Shown here: piece after piece, positions 1 through 6,053 of the stretch
How positions within the stretch are numbered: position 1 is the first letter of the stretch
Layout: every line of letters begins with the position of its first letter
Made by a program: the position numbers and the translations under genes
The notes under the pieces: generated by a model
The model's input: the letters and a program-made list of their open reading frames with translations, nothing else
What the model was told of the DNA's origin: nothing
Database searches by the model: none
Assembly (NCBI GenBank): GCA_031295725.1
Contig: JAUMNV010000068.1
Location: forward strand, 1 to 13,107
Source: Collinsella sp.
GTDB lineage: Bacteria; Actinomycetota; Coriobacteriia; Coriobacteriales; Coriobacteriaceae
Direction: 5' to 3'
Length of the DNA: 13,107 nucleotides

Positions 1-507
1 GGCACGCTTGCTGGCGATGACCTCCTGGACAAACTCCAGGTCGAGCCACTGGGACAGCAGCAGGCCGCCCGAGCCGGTAATGGCGCAGGTCATCTGGGCC
101 GTCGGCAGCACGGTCGCAGCGCCCTCGAACAGGTCGCGGGCACAAGCGCGGACGTCGGTGTGGTGGCGCTGGTACTTGGCGTAAACGATTTGGTTGTCGT
201 CGTTGAGCACGGCGAGCTTAACGGTGGTGGAGCCCACGTCGATGCCCAGGTGCAGGTTGCCACGAGCGTTCTCGGGGTTGAAGATCGCGCCTTCGGGGGC
301 GTGGGCGGCGGCTACGGGCTCAGCGGCGGTAGCGGGCTCGCTGGCGACGGACGTCTCCCCTGCCGCGTTCTTGGCATCGGCAACTGCCTCGGCAACTTTC
401 TCGGCAGCCGCGGTCGCGGCCTTCTGCGCGGCGTCCACCACGGCGGGCGCGGCCTCGCGCGCGGCAGCGACCATACGGTCCTTGATGCCCTCGACGAGTT
501 TGCTCAT
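1..507 (-). CDS. Acyl-CoA dehydratase activase (BadF/BadG/BcrA/BcrD ATPase family), N-terminal part
   Basis: This is the first 169 codons of a gene that continues past the left edge. The family comprises ASKHA-fold ATPases that drive electrons into 2-hydroxyacyl-CoA dehydratases; large fused members carry further domains whose job is less clear. Seen: the phosphate-binding motif DVGSTT at residues 90-95, a second glycine motif ITGSGG at 143-148, and FVQEVIA at 159-165, which is typical of the large activases. Residues 1-75 form an Ala/Lys/Glu-rich, low-complexity, probably helical extension that the ATPase core does not need. The ATG at 505-507 has a strong site (AGAGGAG) which directly follows the TetR stop codon (TAA at 519-521), so the two genes are surely co-transcribed. 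The full length and C-terminal domains cannot be seen. The family call is firm; the substrate is unknown. Confidence 0.88.
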   Translation of the reverse strand, partial: MSKLVEGIKDRMVAAAREAAPAVVDAAQKAATAAAEKVAEAVADAKNAAGETSVASEPATAAEPVAAAHAPEGAIFNPENARGNLHLGIDVGSTTVKLAVLNDDNQIVYAKYQRHHTDVRACARDLFEGAATVLPTAQMTCAITGSGGLLLSQWLDLEFVQEVIASKRA

Positions 508-518
508 TGTCTCTCCTC

Positions 519-1229
519 TTAGTTGTTGGACTCGACGACTGCGGCGGTGTCGGCCGCGTCCTCGAGCTGCAGGTTCAATAGCTTCATGCCGTATTCCGGC
601 ACGTTGATATCGATGGGTTGGCCATACAGGTCACCAGGGCGCACAAAAGCGAGCACCGTCATAATGCGCGCCATGGCCTCGGGCGATTCGGTAAGCCCAC
701 GCTCAAACCAGCGCTGAATCATGCCGACCTCGGCACTCACGACGTAGGTGACGTAGTAGTCAAAGAACGTGCCCAGCGCCAGGCCCAAAATGCCCGTCTG
801 CGCACGCGGCACCACAGCCTCACGCGCGGTATCGATGATCTTTTTAATAAAGGCGGGGTCGCCGCCAGGGCCTAGCAGGGCACCAATAAGATCGCGATTT
901 GCCGCAAGATAGCGCAGCAGCTCAACTGAGCCGGGCGCCGGTTCGAGCTCGTCGATGTTACGGTAAAGATCGGGCAGCTGAGCTGCGGTGATGAGCTCCA
1001 CGCGCTCACGAATCTCAGCCAACAGGCCGTCCTCAATCTGGTTGATAAAGTCGGGAATATCGCGGTAGTGCGAATAGAACGTACGGCGCGTAAGACCGGC
1101 ACGCTCGGTGAGCGACGCGACGTTAATGCGCGAAAGGTCGCCGCTTTCGGCAAGCTCGCTGGCAAGTGCCTGGCGAAGGGCACGCTGCGAGCGAAGGGAC
1201 CGGCGGTCGCATTTCTCAAGCTGGGACAA
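519..1229 (-). CDS. TetR-family transcriptional regulator
   Basis: A 236-residue predicted cytoplasmic DNA-binding repressor. An N-terminal TetR helix-turn-helix lies at about residues 16-65: helix 1 LRQALASELAE, turn and recognition region NVASLTERAGLTRRTFYSHY, then FINQIEDGL. The remainder is an all-helical ligand and dimerisation domain too divergent to name a ligand. The start is TTG at 1227-1229, chosen because AAGGAGG sits just 4 nt upstream and no ATG lies at the right distance. The stop codon is fused with the ribosome binding site of the downstream activase gene, 11 nt apart, so it probably controls that gene and itself. Two dyads at 1251-1268 and 1281-1295 are candidate operators. 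By association the ligand could be an acyl-CoA or fatty acid, but that is inference. Confidence 0.9.
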   Translation of the reverse strand: MSQLEKCDRRSLRSQRALRQALASELAESGDLSRINVASLTERAGLTRRTFYSHYRDIPDFINQIEDGLLAEIRERVELITAAQLPDLYRNIDELEPAPGSVELLRYLAANRDLIGALLGPGGDPAFIKKIIDTAREAVVPRAQTGILGLALGTFFDYYVTYVVSAEVGMIQRWFERGLTESPEAMARIMTVLAFVRPGDLYGQPIDINVPEYGMKLLNLQLEDAADTAAVVESNN

Positions 1230-1250
1230 GCGTCCTCCTTGTTACTCAGC

Positions 1251-1295
1251 CTGTGCGCTATTGCACAGTGCGAGTATTATTGCACACCGTGTGCA
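1251..1295 (-). promoter_or_regulatory. Paired dyads upstream of the TetR gene, candidate autoregulatory operators
   Basis: Two inverted repeats lie 22-66 nt upstream of the TetR start: CTGTGCgctattGCACAG (1251-1268) and the perfect 15-bp dyad TGCACACcGTGTGCA (1281-1295). Both contain TATTGCACA in direct orientation (1259-1267 and 1278-1286), 19 bp apart, roughly two helical turns, as expected for two dimers binding one face. The far dyad overlaps a weak minus-strand promoter-like stretch (TTGATG followed by an ATAATACT region). The sequence is seen; operator function is inferred from position next to a TetR gene. Confidence 0.5.
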
Positions 1296-1320
1296 TCAAC
1301 ACGTAAAGGCAATATTTTGG

Positions 1321-1350
1321 ATGTGACGAAGGGGCAGTCCTTTGTCACAT
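1321..1350 (-). terminator. Hairpin at the end of the HAD gene, possible terminator
   Basis: ATGTGAC (1321-1327) pairs with GTCACAT (1344-1350), and AAGG (1329-1332) pairs with CCTT (1339-1342) around a 6-nt loop. The stem abuts the HAD stop codon at 1350-1352. No clear U-run follows on the minus strand, so termination may be partial. The single imperfect pair (1328/1343) is a G-U wobble only if the plus strand is transcribed. Confidence 0.4.
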
Positions 1351-2213
1351 TATTCGATGACGGCGCGGGAGTTTTGCTTGTGCATGGTGGCGAGCATGTG
1401 TTTGGGAACGGCGTGGACCATGCAGCTGCCGATAGTCGCGCTCGCGGCGGCCTTAGCTGCATCACTACCGTTTTTGGTCGCGTAGCTGTGGCGGAAACGC
1501 TTGAGCATGGCAATGTCGTTACCGCCGTCGCCGTAAACCGCGACCTCGTCCTCGGCAATACCGTAGTAGCCCGCCAGCCAGGCCACGCTCTCGCCCTTGT
1601 TGCACGCTACGTCCGTGATCTCGAACATCACCGGATCGAACGGCGCGTTGACCACGCGGTCCGAGCGCTCGGCAAGATACGCTTTAAGGTCGCGCTCCAG
1701 CTCGGGCGAGGTCACGCGGCAGTTGATCTTGCACACATCGTGGCGCAGGATGTCACCGATCGACTGGTCGAAATACTGTTCCTCGTGATACCCGCCACGC
1801 GCGCGCATGCCGCGCATCACGATGCGCTTGATAGGGCTGTCCTTCTTAAAGCCCGCCTGGTGCATCTCGAACGAACCGCTCGAAAACATGCCGTCGGGCG
1901 TGGAGCAGTCGAAGCAAATGTCCGGGAACGCCTTGAGCAGCTCCTCGGTAACCTGCGGGTCGATGGTCCAGGTCTTGAGCACCTCGCCATGACTGTCGCG
2001 CACGATGGAGCCGTTAGAGCAGCAGGCATCAAGTGCCAGACCTGTAAAGCCATGTTCACCGATCGGCAACGTCGAGCGCCCGGTCGCGGGAACCACATGC
2101 AGGCCGGCCTCGGTCAGCTCGCGAATGGCACGGCGGATGGTCCCGTCTGCCTCGTGCAGGGCATTCAACAGCGTTCCGTCTAAGTCACTCGCAAACATCT
2201 TGATCATGGGCAT
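1350..2213 (-). CDS. Cof-type HAD-IIB family sugar/nucleotide phosphatase
   Basis: A 287-residue cytosolic haloacid-dehalogenase-superfamily hydrolase of the Cof/YidA type. These are generally promiscuous Mg-dependent phosphatases on sugar phosphates or flavin/pyridoxal phosphates. Seen: motif I DLDGT with Asp10 (nucleophile) and Asp12; motif II Thr44 in VVPATGRS; motif III Lys206 in CNKGESV; motif IV GDGGND at 228-233. The long C2-type cap lies between about residues 85 and 190, with several Cys and Met residues. An upstream in-frame ATG exists at 2258, but the ATG at 2211-2213 has the only good binding site (GAAGGAGAGG), so the shorter form is annotated. It sits between glnK and the TetR gene with its own possible promoter, and no neighbour indicates the substrate. 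Confidence 0.9.
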   Translation of the reverse strand: MPMIKMFASDLDGTLLNALHEADGTIRRAIRELTEAGLHVVPATGRSTLPIGEHGFTGLALDACCSNGSIVRDSHGEVLKTWTIDPQVTEELLKAFPDICFDCSTPDGMFSSGSFEMHQAGFKKDSPIKRIVMRGMRARGGYHEEQYFDQSIGDILRHDVCKINCRVTSPELERDLKAYLAERSDRVVNAPFDPVMFEITDVACNKGESVAWLAGYYGIAEDEVAVYGDGGNDIAMLKRFRHSYATKNGSDAAKAAASATIGSCMVHAVPKHMLATMHKQNSRAVIE

Positions 2214-2235
2214 GCCTCTCCTTCGTCTGCACGAT

Positions 2236-2263
2236 ATTGTAGACGAGAACGGGCGCACCCCAA
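2236..2263 (-). promoter_or_regulatory. Candidate sigma-70-type promoter for the HAD gene
   Basis: On the minus strand, TTGGGG (2258-2263) and TACAAT (2236-2241) are 16 nt apart, and the -10 lies 22 nt before the HAD start codon. The -35 box is weak and lies within the loop of the hairpin annotated downstream of glnK. Confidence 0.35.
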
Positions 2264-2278
2264 GAGAGGCACGCCCGT
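2249..2278 (-). terminator. Hairpin downstream of glnK, probable weak terminator
   Basis: ACGGGCG (2249-2255) is complementary to CGCCCGT (2272-2278), with partial further pairing inside the loop. It lies 17 nt after the glnK stop codon and is followed on the minus strand by TTCTCGTCT, a poor U-tract. It would end the amt-glnK transcript before the HAD gene. Confidence 0.5.
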
Positions 2279-2294
2279 CAGGCGAAAGATTGTC

Positions 2295-2633
2295 CTACAC
2301 CGCGGCGGGGCCGTGTTCGCCGGTACGGATGCGGATGACTTCCTCGACCGGCTCGACCCAGATCTTGCCATCGCCGACGGCTCCGGTGCGGGCGGCGTTG
2401 CAGATGATGTCGACAATGCCGTCGACATGTTCATCGGCGCAGATGAGGGTGAACTGCACCTTAGGGATCGTGTTGACAAGTAACTCGTTGCCGCGCACGT
2501 ATTCCTTCCAGCCATGCTGCGCGCCGCAGCCCTGCACCTGGTTGATGGTCATGCCACGAACATCAGCAGCAAACAGCGCATCTTTAAGAACCTCAAGCTT
2601 TTCCTGGCGCACGATAGCCGTGATCTTTTTCAT
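2295..2633 (-). CDS. glnK: P-II family nitrogen regulatory protein (GlnB/GlnK type)
   Basis: A 112-residue, full-length P-II signal protein. Trimers sense ATP/ADP and 2-oxoglutarate and, when next to amt, normally plug the ammonium channel through the T-loop. It aligns without gaps to E. coli GlnB as I recall it. Seen and conserved: Gln39, Lys58, the TG...GDGKI signature at about 83-91 with Lys90, and RIRTGE at 101-106. The T-loop (37-55) is unusual: position 51, the tyrosine that is uridylylated in proteobacteria and adenylylated in corynebacteria, is Leu, and position 46 is Val. Covalent modification at the classical site is therefore impossible, and control would rest on ligands alone. The ATG at 2631-2633 follows GAGAGGAATTCATT. 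It lies downstream of amt with a large palindrome between them. Confidence 0.95.
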   Translation of the reverse strand: MKKITAIVRQEKLEVLKDALFAADVRGMTINQVQGCGAQHGWKEYVRGNELLVNTIPKVQFTLICADEHVDGIVDIICNAARTGAVGDGKIWVEPVEEVIRIRTGEHGPAAV

Positions 2634-2679
2634 AATGAATTCCTCTCTTTAATAAAGAAATGAACCGCTCATTCATGTG

Positions 2680-2787
2680 GCACGGGTTTTCCAGGTGCCC
2701 GAGATTGCCCCGAAAGAGGAGCGCCGCGTACTTCGGTACGCAAGCGACGGTTTGAGGGGCAAGGTCGGGTGCCTGGGAAAGCCGTGC
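2680..2787 (+). repeat. Long imperfect palindrome / structured RNA element between amt and glnK
   Basis: Arm 2680-2711 pairs with 2756-2787: 26 Watson-Crick pairs, 3 G-U pairs (plus-strand sense) and 3 mismatches over 32 positions. The apex holds a second perfect hairpin, GCGTAC-TTCG-GTACGC (2726-2741). The structure begins 2 nt beyond the amt stop codon. The plus strand gives the more stable RNA: its odd pairs are G-U rather than A-C, and its apical loop is the very stable C(UUCG)G tetraloop. There is no U-tract on either side, so it is not a simple terminator. It could be an extragenic palindromic repeat, an mRNA processing or stability element within the amt-glnK transcript, or a plus-strand RNA. 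Reported as plus because of the pairing bias only. Confidence 0.65.
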
Positions 2788-2789
2788 TG

Positions 2790-4067
2790 CTAATCGAGCC
2801 CGGAGAACGAAGGATAAGCGCTCTCGCCGTGTTGACTCGCGTCCAAGCCCAGTGCCTCGTCGGCCTCGTTCACACGCAGGCTGCCGTGGAACAGCGCCTT
2901 GACCACCGCGGCGATCACCAAATCGAGTACCAGCACAAGAGCGACCGTCACCACAATAGCCAAAATCTGCGAGATGAGCAGAGACACGTCGCCCGTGTAG
3001 AACAGGCCGCCCTTACCGGTCCACGAAAGCTCCGGCACGCAGAACAGGCCCGTGAGCACGCCGCCCAGGATACCGCCGATGCCGTGGCAACCGAACGCGT
3101 CGAGCGCGTCGTCGTAGCCGAACTTGGTCTTAAGATGGCTGATGGCCAGGTAGCAGACGGGCGAGACAATCAGGCCCATGACCAGCGCTGCCCACGGCTC
3201 GACAAAGCCCGCACCCGGCGTGACCACCACAAGGCCCGCAACCAAACCGGTGCTAGCGCCCACCAGCGTGGGACGACCGGTGTGCACGCGCTCGACGGCG
3301 AGCCACGAGACCATACCCGCCGCGCTGGCCGTCACGGTGTTGAGGATAGCAAGCGCCGCAACGGCGTCGGCCTTAAACTCGCTGCCGCCGTTAAAGCCAA
3401 ACCAGCCAAACCAAAGCAGGCCGGCGCCGAGCGCCACAAACGGCACGTTATGCGGGCGATAGCTCACCATGCCAAAACCGCGACGACGACCGAGCATTAA
3501 GCAGAGAATCAGGCCCGTGAGACCGGACGAGGTGTGCACCACGTCGCCGCCGGCAAAGTCGAGTGCGCCGATGATGTCGCCGATAAAGGAGCCATCACCG
3601 CCCCAGACCATGTGGGCGAGCGGTGCATAGACCACGAGCAGCCAAATGCCCAGGAAGGCCGTCATGGCACCAAACTTAACGCGGCCGGCCAGGCTGCCCG
3701 TGACGATAGCAGCCGTGATCATGGCAAACGCCATCTGGAAGGCGATGTTGATGATTTGAGGGTAGACGGCACCGTCCGCGGCATTGCCCTCGGCCGTCTG
3801 CAGCACCTGGCCGAGCACCGGCAGGCACAGCAGCTGGTCAAGGCCTCCAATAAACGGGCTGGAACCGTCGCCGCCGTAGGCCAGCGACCAGCCGGCAACA
3901 ATCCACAGCACACCAACCAGGCCAATGGCGCCAAAACACATGAGCATGGTGTTGATGACATTTTTGCGCCTAGACAGACCGCCATAGAAAAACGCCAGAC
4001 CCGGTGTCATTAAAAATACGAGCATGGTGCAGATGAGCATAAACGTTGTCGATCCCGTATCGTACAT
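2790..4067 (-). CDS. amt: Ammonium transporter, Amt/MEP/Rh family
   Basis: A 425-residue inner-membrane trimeric ammonium channel with about 11 transmembrane helices. Seen: N-terminal TPGLAFFYGGLSRRKN (21-36), the signature Asp170 and His178 in ALDFAGGDVVHTSSG (matching E. coli AmtB Asp160 and His168), WFGFNGGSEF (222-231), and the second pore histidine His328 in GCHGIGGILGG (AmtB His318). The cytosolic tail GLDASQHGESAY (407-418) is the conserved stretch used to couple with P-II proteins. The open frame extends 56 codons upstream, but the ATG at 4065-4067 with AAGGGGGAG just before it starts the protein exactly at the first helix, so it was chosen. The mature N terminus is short, with no obvious long signal peptide. 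It forms a transcription unit with glnK downstream. Confidence 0.96.
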   Translation of the reverse strand: MYDTGSTTFMLICTMLVFLMTPGLAFFYGGLSRRKNVINTMLMCFGAIGLVGVLWIVAGWSLAYGGDGSSPFIGGLDQLLCLPVLGQVLQTAEGNAADGAVYPQIINIAFQMAFAMITAAIVTGSLAGRVKFGAMTAFLGIWLLVVYAPLAHMVWGGDGSFIGDIIGALDFAGGDVVHTSSGLTGLILCLMLGRRRGFGMVSYRPHNVPFVALGAGLLWFGWFGFNGGSEFKADAVAALAILNTVTASAAGMVSWLAVERVHTGRPTLVGASTGLVAGLVVVTPGAGFVEPWAALVMGLIVSPVCYLAISHLKTKFGYDDALDAFGCHGIGGILGGVLTGLFCVPELSWTGKGGLFYTGDVSLLISQILAIVVTVALVLVLDLVIAAVVKALFHGSLRVNEADEALGLDASQHGESAYPSFSGLD

Positions 4068-4122
4068 TCGCTCCCCCTTAGTCACATGAACGTTGTCGGC
4101 GCCCATAATGCGGCCGAGGGGC

Positions 4123-4140
4123 AACTGGTATAGACCAGAT
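4123..4140 (-). promoter_or_regulatory. GntR/HutC-type dyad (DasR/NagR-like) upstream of amt
   Basis: The stretch AACTGGTATAGACCAGAT contains the near-perfect dyad CTGGTaTAgACCAG (4125-4138). It carries the GntR-family half-site pattern GTnTAnAC and differs at one base from the DasR/NagR core TGGTCTAGACCA, as I know it. It is centred about 65 nt upstream of the amt start codon. On the minus strand it overlaps a plausible -10 (TATACC) lying 16 nt from TTTAAC. Binding is inferred; no regulator gene lies in the window. Confidence 0.45.
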
Positions 4141-4265
4141 ACGACGTTGTTAAACGCTGCGTTGTCGAATGGAAACGGTGCCGCAATCTTGGAAACGGCG
4201 CGGCAACGGACGCGAAACGAACGGGAAATACGCAAGCAAGGGAGGCGTGAGCGCGCCCGTCCCGG

Positions 4266-5285
4266 CTAGCGCCGAAACAGCTCGTGGGCGCGGTCGCGGA
4301 GATTAGTTGCTCGAATGACACCTTCGTAGCGATTGATGCGCAGACGCGGGAAGGCATTGAAAAAGCGCAGGTCACGACGACTGAGTGACACGCTCGGTAC
4401 CGGACGGCTCATGCGCTTGCCGGCAAGGCGACGACTGAGCGACGGACGCGGCATGCTCGGCGCGGCATCGGCCACGCGGCGGGCAGCGAGCGCCAGGCCG
4501 CGAGCACCATCCGCGATAAACGTCGGCATCGAAGCCTTCTCGCGCAGGGCATCGAGCGTCGCGTCGCCCAGCTCCGCCAGCCACGCGTTAACGGCACGGC
4601 TACGGATGTGCGTCTGTGCCACCGAGTCGATCGCCGAATCGGGAATACGTTCGAGCATGGAGTCGGACGCATCGGCAAGCGACTCGTTGATGCGGTCGGC
4701 AAGGTCGGCGCGCACGCGCTCCAGCTGATCGGACAGACGCCGCCAGCTCGCCAACGAGCACACCGCGTCGACCATCATCGCAACCGCGACGATAAAGGCG
4801 GACAGCCGCACAATCAGCACCGGCAGATGGGCAAGCAGGCCCAACACCGCCGGCTCCACCACGCGACAAATGCACAACGCACCCAGGCCAAACGCGCATG
4901 CCCAGTACAGGCAGATACGTCCGTGCAGGTTAAACGGCAGATGCGAATAGTCCCAAAAGCGAGCGCCCGTTGTTTTTTCCAACAGCACGCCCACGCTGTA
5001 CTCAATCACGCTGCATACGAGCGCTGCAGCGACAAACTGGCTCGACGCGTCAGGAATTCCGCGCAACAGCAGCCAGCAGGCAATGCCGCCCGCGCCATAG
5101 ATGGGGCAACACGGTCCCAGCAAAAAGCCACTGTTGGCAAAGCGTCCGTGGTTGAGCATGGCGCATACCGTCGACTCCCATGCCCAACCGCAAAAACCGT
5201 AGAAAGCAAACGAGAGCACCAGCGCAGAGAGCGGACAGGCGGCAAGCGTCGCGCCGTCAAATGCCATGTCGATCGCGGTCCCCAC
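4266..5285 (-). CDS. CmpB-type integral membrane protein (putative ABC transporter permease family) with long C-terminal tail
   Basis: A 339-residue membrane protein of the family labelled 'putative ABC transporter permease (CmpB)' in Pfam; its true role is unknown. Seen: hydrophobic segments at about residues 18-43, 66-77, 84-105, 125-142, 145-155 and 160-178, with family motifs FYGFCGWAWES (28-38), GFLLGPCCPIYGAGG (53-67), IEYSVGVLLEK (94-104) and RFWDYSHLPFNLHGRICL (109-126). Residues from about 185 onward form a long charged, Arg-rich cytosolic tail with no recognised domain, longer than I expect for the family. GTG at 5283-5285 was chosen because AGAGGAGAGGG precedes it at good distance; an ATG six codons later is an alternative. 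It starts 3 nt after the HD-protein stop codon, so the two are translationally coupled. Confidence 0.8.
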   Translation of the reverse strand: MGTAIDMAFDGATLAACPLSALVLSFAFYGFCGWAWESTVCAMLNHGRFANSGFLLGPCCPIYGAGGIACWLLLRGIPDASSQFVAAALVCSVIEYSVGVLLEKTTGARFWDYSHLPFNLHGRICLYWACAFGLGALCICRVVEPAVLGLLAHLPVLIVRLSAFIVAVAMMVDAVCSLASWRRLSDQLERVRADLADRINESLADASDSMLERIPDSAIDSVAQTHIRSRAVNAWLAELGDATLDALREKASMPTFIADGARGLALAARRVADAAPSMPRPSLSRRLAGKRMSRPVPSVSLSRRDLRFFNAFPRLRINRYEGVIRATNLRDRAHELFRR

Positions 5286-5288
5286 CGT

Positions 5289-5825
5289 CTACCCTCTCCT
5301 CTTTTCACTCGATTCGCTGCTCACGCCATCGTCCGCCTCATCCTTGCGCCGCAGACGACCGGCGACCGTCTCGCGCAGAGCACACCATTTATCCGCCAGA
5401 CACACAATCCAAGCCTCACGACACGTCGGCGGCACCGGCACCAGCGGAAACATATGCCGCACGATAATATTCCGTTCGCGCGGCGTCAGCTCAAAATCTT
5501 CCTCGGCACGCGCCAGGGCAAAAAACGGATGTCGAAATCCGTGCAGTCGATGGCTCGGGTCGGGGTCGTGCCAATCGTAGAGAAAGTAGTCGTGCAGCAG
5601 GGCTCCGCGCAGCAACGAGGCGCGGTCGACCGAGACACCGACGCGGCCCAGGCGCTCGGCAAAGGACAGACTTGCCCGCGCCACCGAGGTCACATGCGCA
5701 TACACCGTCACATCGCCATGCTGGATAAACTCGCGCGTCAGGTCCAGACGGCCCGCCTGTGCCAGTTGACGGGCAGCATGGTCTACTTCGCACGCGATTT
5801 TCTCGGCACGAACGACATCGGACAT
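5289..5825 (-). CDS. HD-domain protein (predicted metal-dependent phosphohydrolase)
   Basis: A 178-residue soluble protein with the classical HD metal-binding set: His44 in VYAHVTSVAR, the His78-Asp79 pair in LLRGALLHDYFLYDWH, and Asp145 in VCLADKWCAL, plus further histidines at 86, 95, 99 and 124. HD proteins cleave phosphate esters, often nucleotides, but the substrate is not predictable here. Residues 160-178 are a charged, low-complexity tail. The ATG at 5823-5825 has a near-ideal site (GGAAGGAGG) 5 nt upstream, so the longer in-frame start at 5897 is rejected. It is first in a two-gene unit with the CmpB membrane protein, which suggests they act together at the membrane. The divergent 228-bp region separates it from the DXS-like gene. 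Confidence 0.85.
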   Translation of the reverse strand: MSDVVRAEKIACEVDHAARQLAQAGRLDLTREFIQHGDVTVYAHVTSVARASLSFAERLGRVGVSVDRASLLRGALLHDYFLYDWHDPDPSHRLHGFRHPFFALARAEEDFELTPRERNIIVRHMFPLVPVPPTCREAWIVCLADKWCALRETVAGRLRRKDEADDGVSSESSEKRRG

Positions 5826-5911
5826 GCTGCCTCCTTCCAGCGACTCACGGCGACAAGCCACGGCCTGTGCACAATCGATAAAAACATCATGGAACACATC
5901 AGTATGGCATC

Positions 5912-5929
5912 GGACAAAACGTTTTGCCC
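5912..5929. promoter_or_regulatory. Perfect 12-bp dyad in the divergent intergenic region
   Basis: CAAAACGTTTTG (5915-5926) is a perfect palindrome, extended by GG/CC pairs to 18 bp. It lies between the divergent HD-protein and DXS-like genes and is A/T-rich against a G/C-rich background, so it is a possible operator. No regulator is identified. Confidence 0.35.
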
Positions 5930-6053
5930 CACCAGTTGGCGAATTACCGCGCCGCCGTCACATATCAAACGCCAAAATGTGCGAGACTGTCTTGTGCAAT
6001 TGTGCCGGCCGAGGGAGCGCCGGCGCTCGATTCGCATGGAGTAACCCACAACG

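Noticed and set aside
1068..2183. A 371-codon plus-strand open frame opposite the HAD and TetR genes
   Set aside because: No motif or ribosome site was seen; the minus-strand HAD motifs I-IV are complete, so this is a shadow frame.
2680..2787. Simple intrinsic terminator of amt
   Set aside because: The stem is far longer than usual, contains an internal hairpin and lacks a U-tract on either strand; glnK, expected to be co-transcribed, lies directly beyond it.
4210..4262. Terminator hairpin after the CmpB-type gene
   Set aside because: Only a short bulged G/C pairing (GGGCG with CGCCTCCC) and no U-run; not convincing.
6004..6024. GCCGGC...GCCGGC hairpin in the leader of the DXS-like gene as a riboswitch
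   Set aside because: A single 6-bp stem in a short leader with no conserved aptamer features; probably chance in G/C-rich DNA.
4608..6044. A 478-codon plus-strand open frame opposite the CmpB and HD genes
   Set aside because: It is antisense to two well-supported genes with family motifs and good ribosome sites. Its composition (Arg, His, Gln and Ala-rich, no domain) is what G/C-rich third positions give on the opposite strand.
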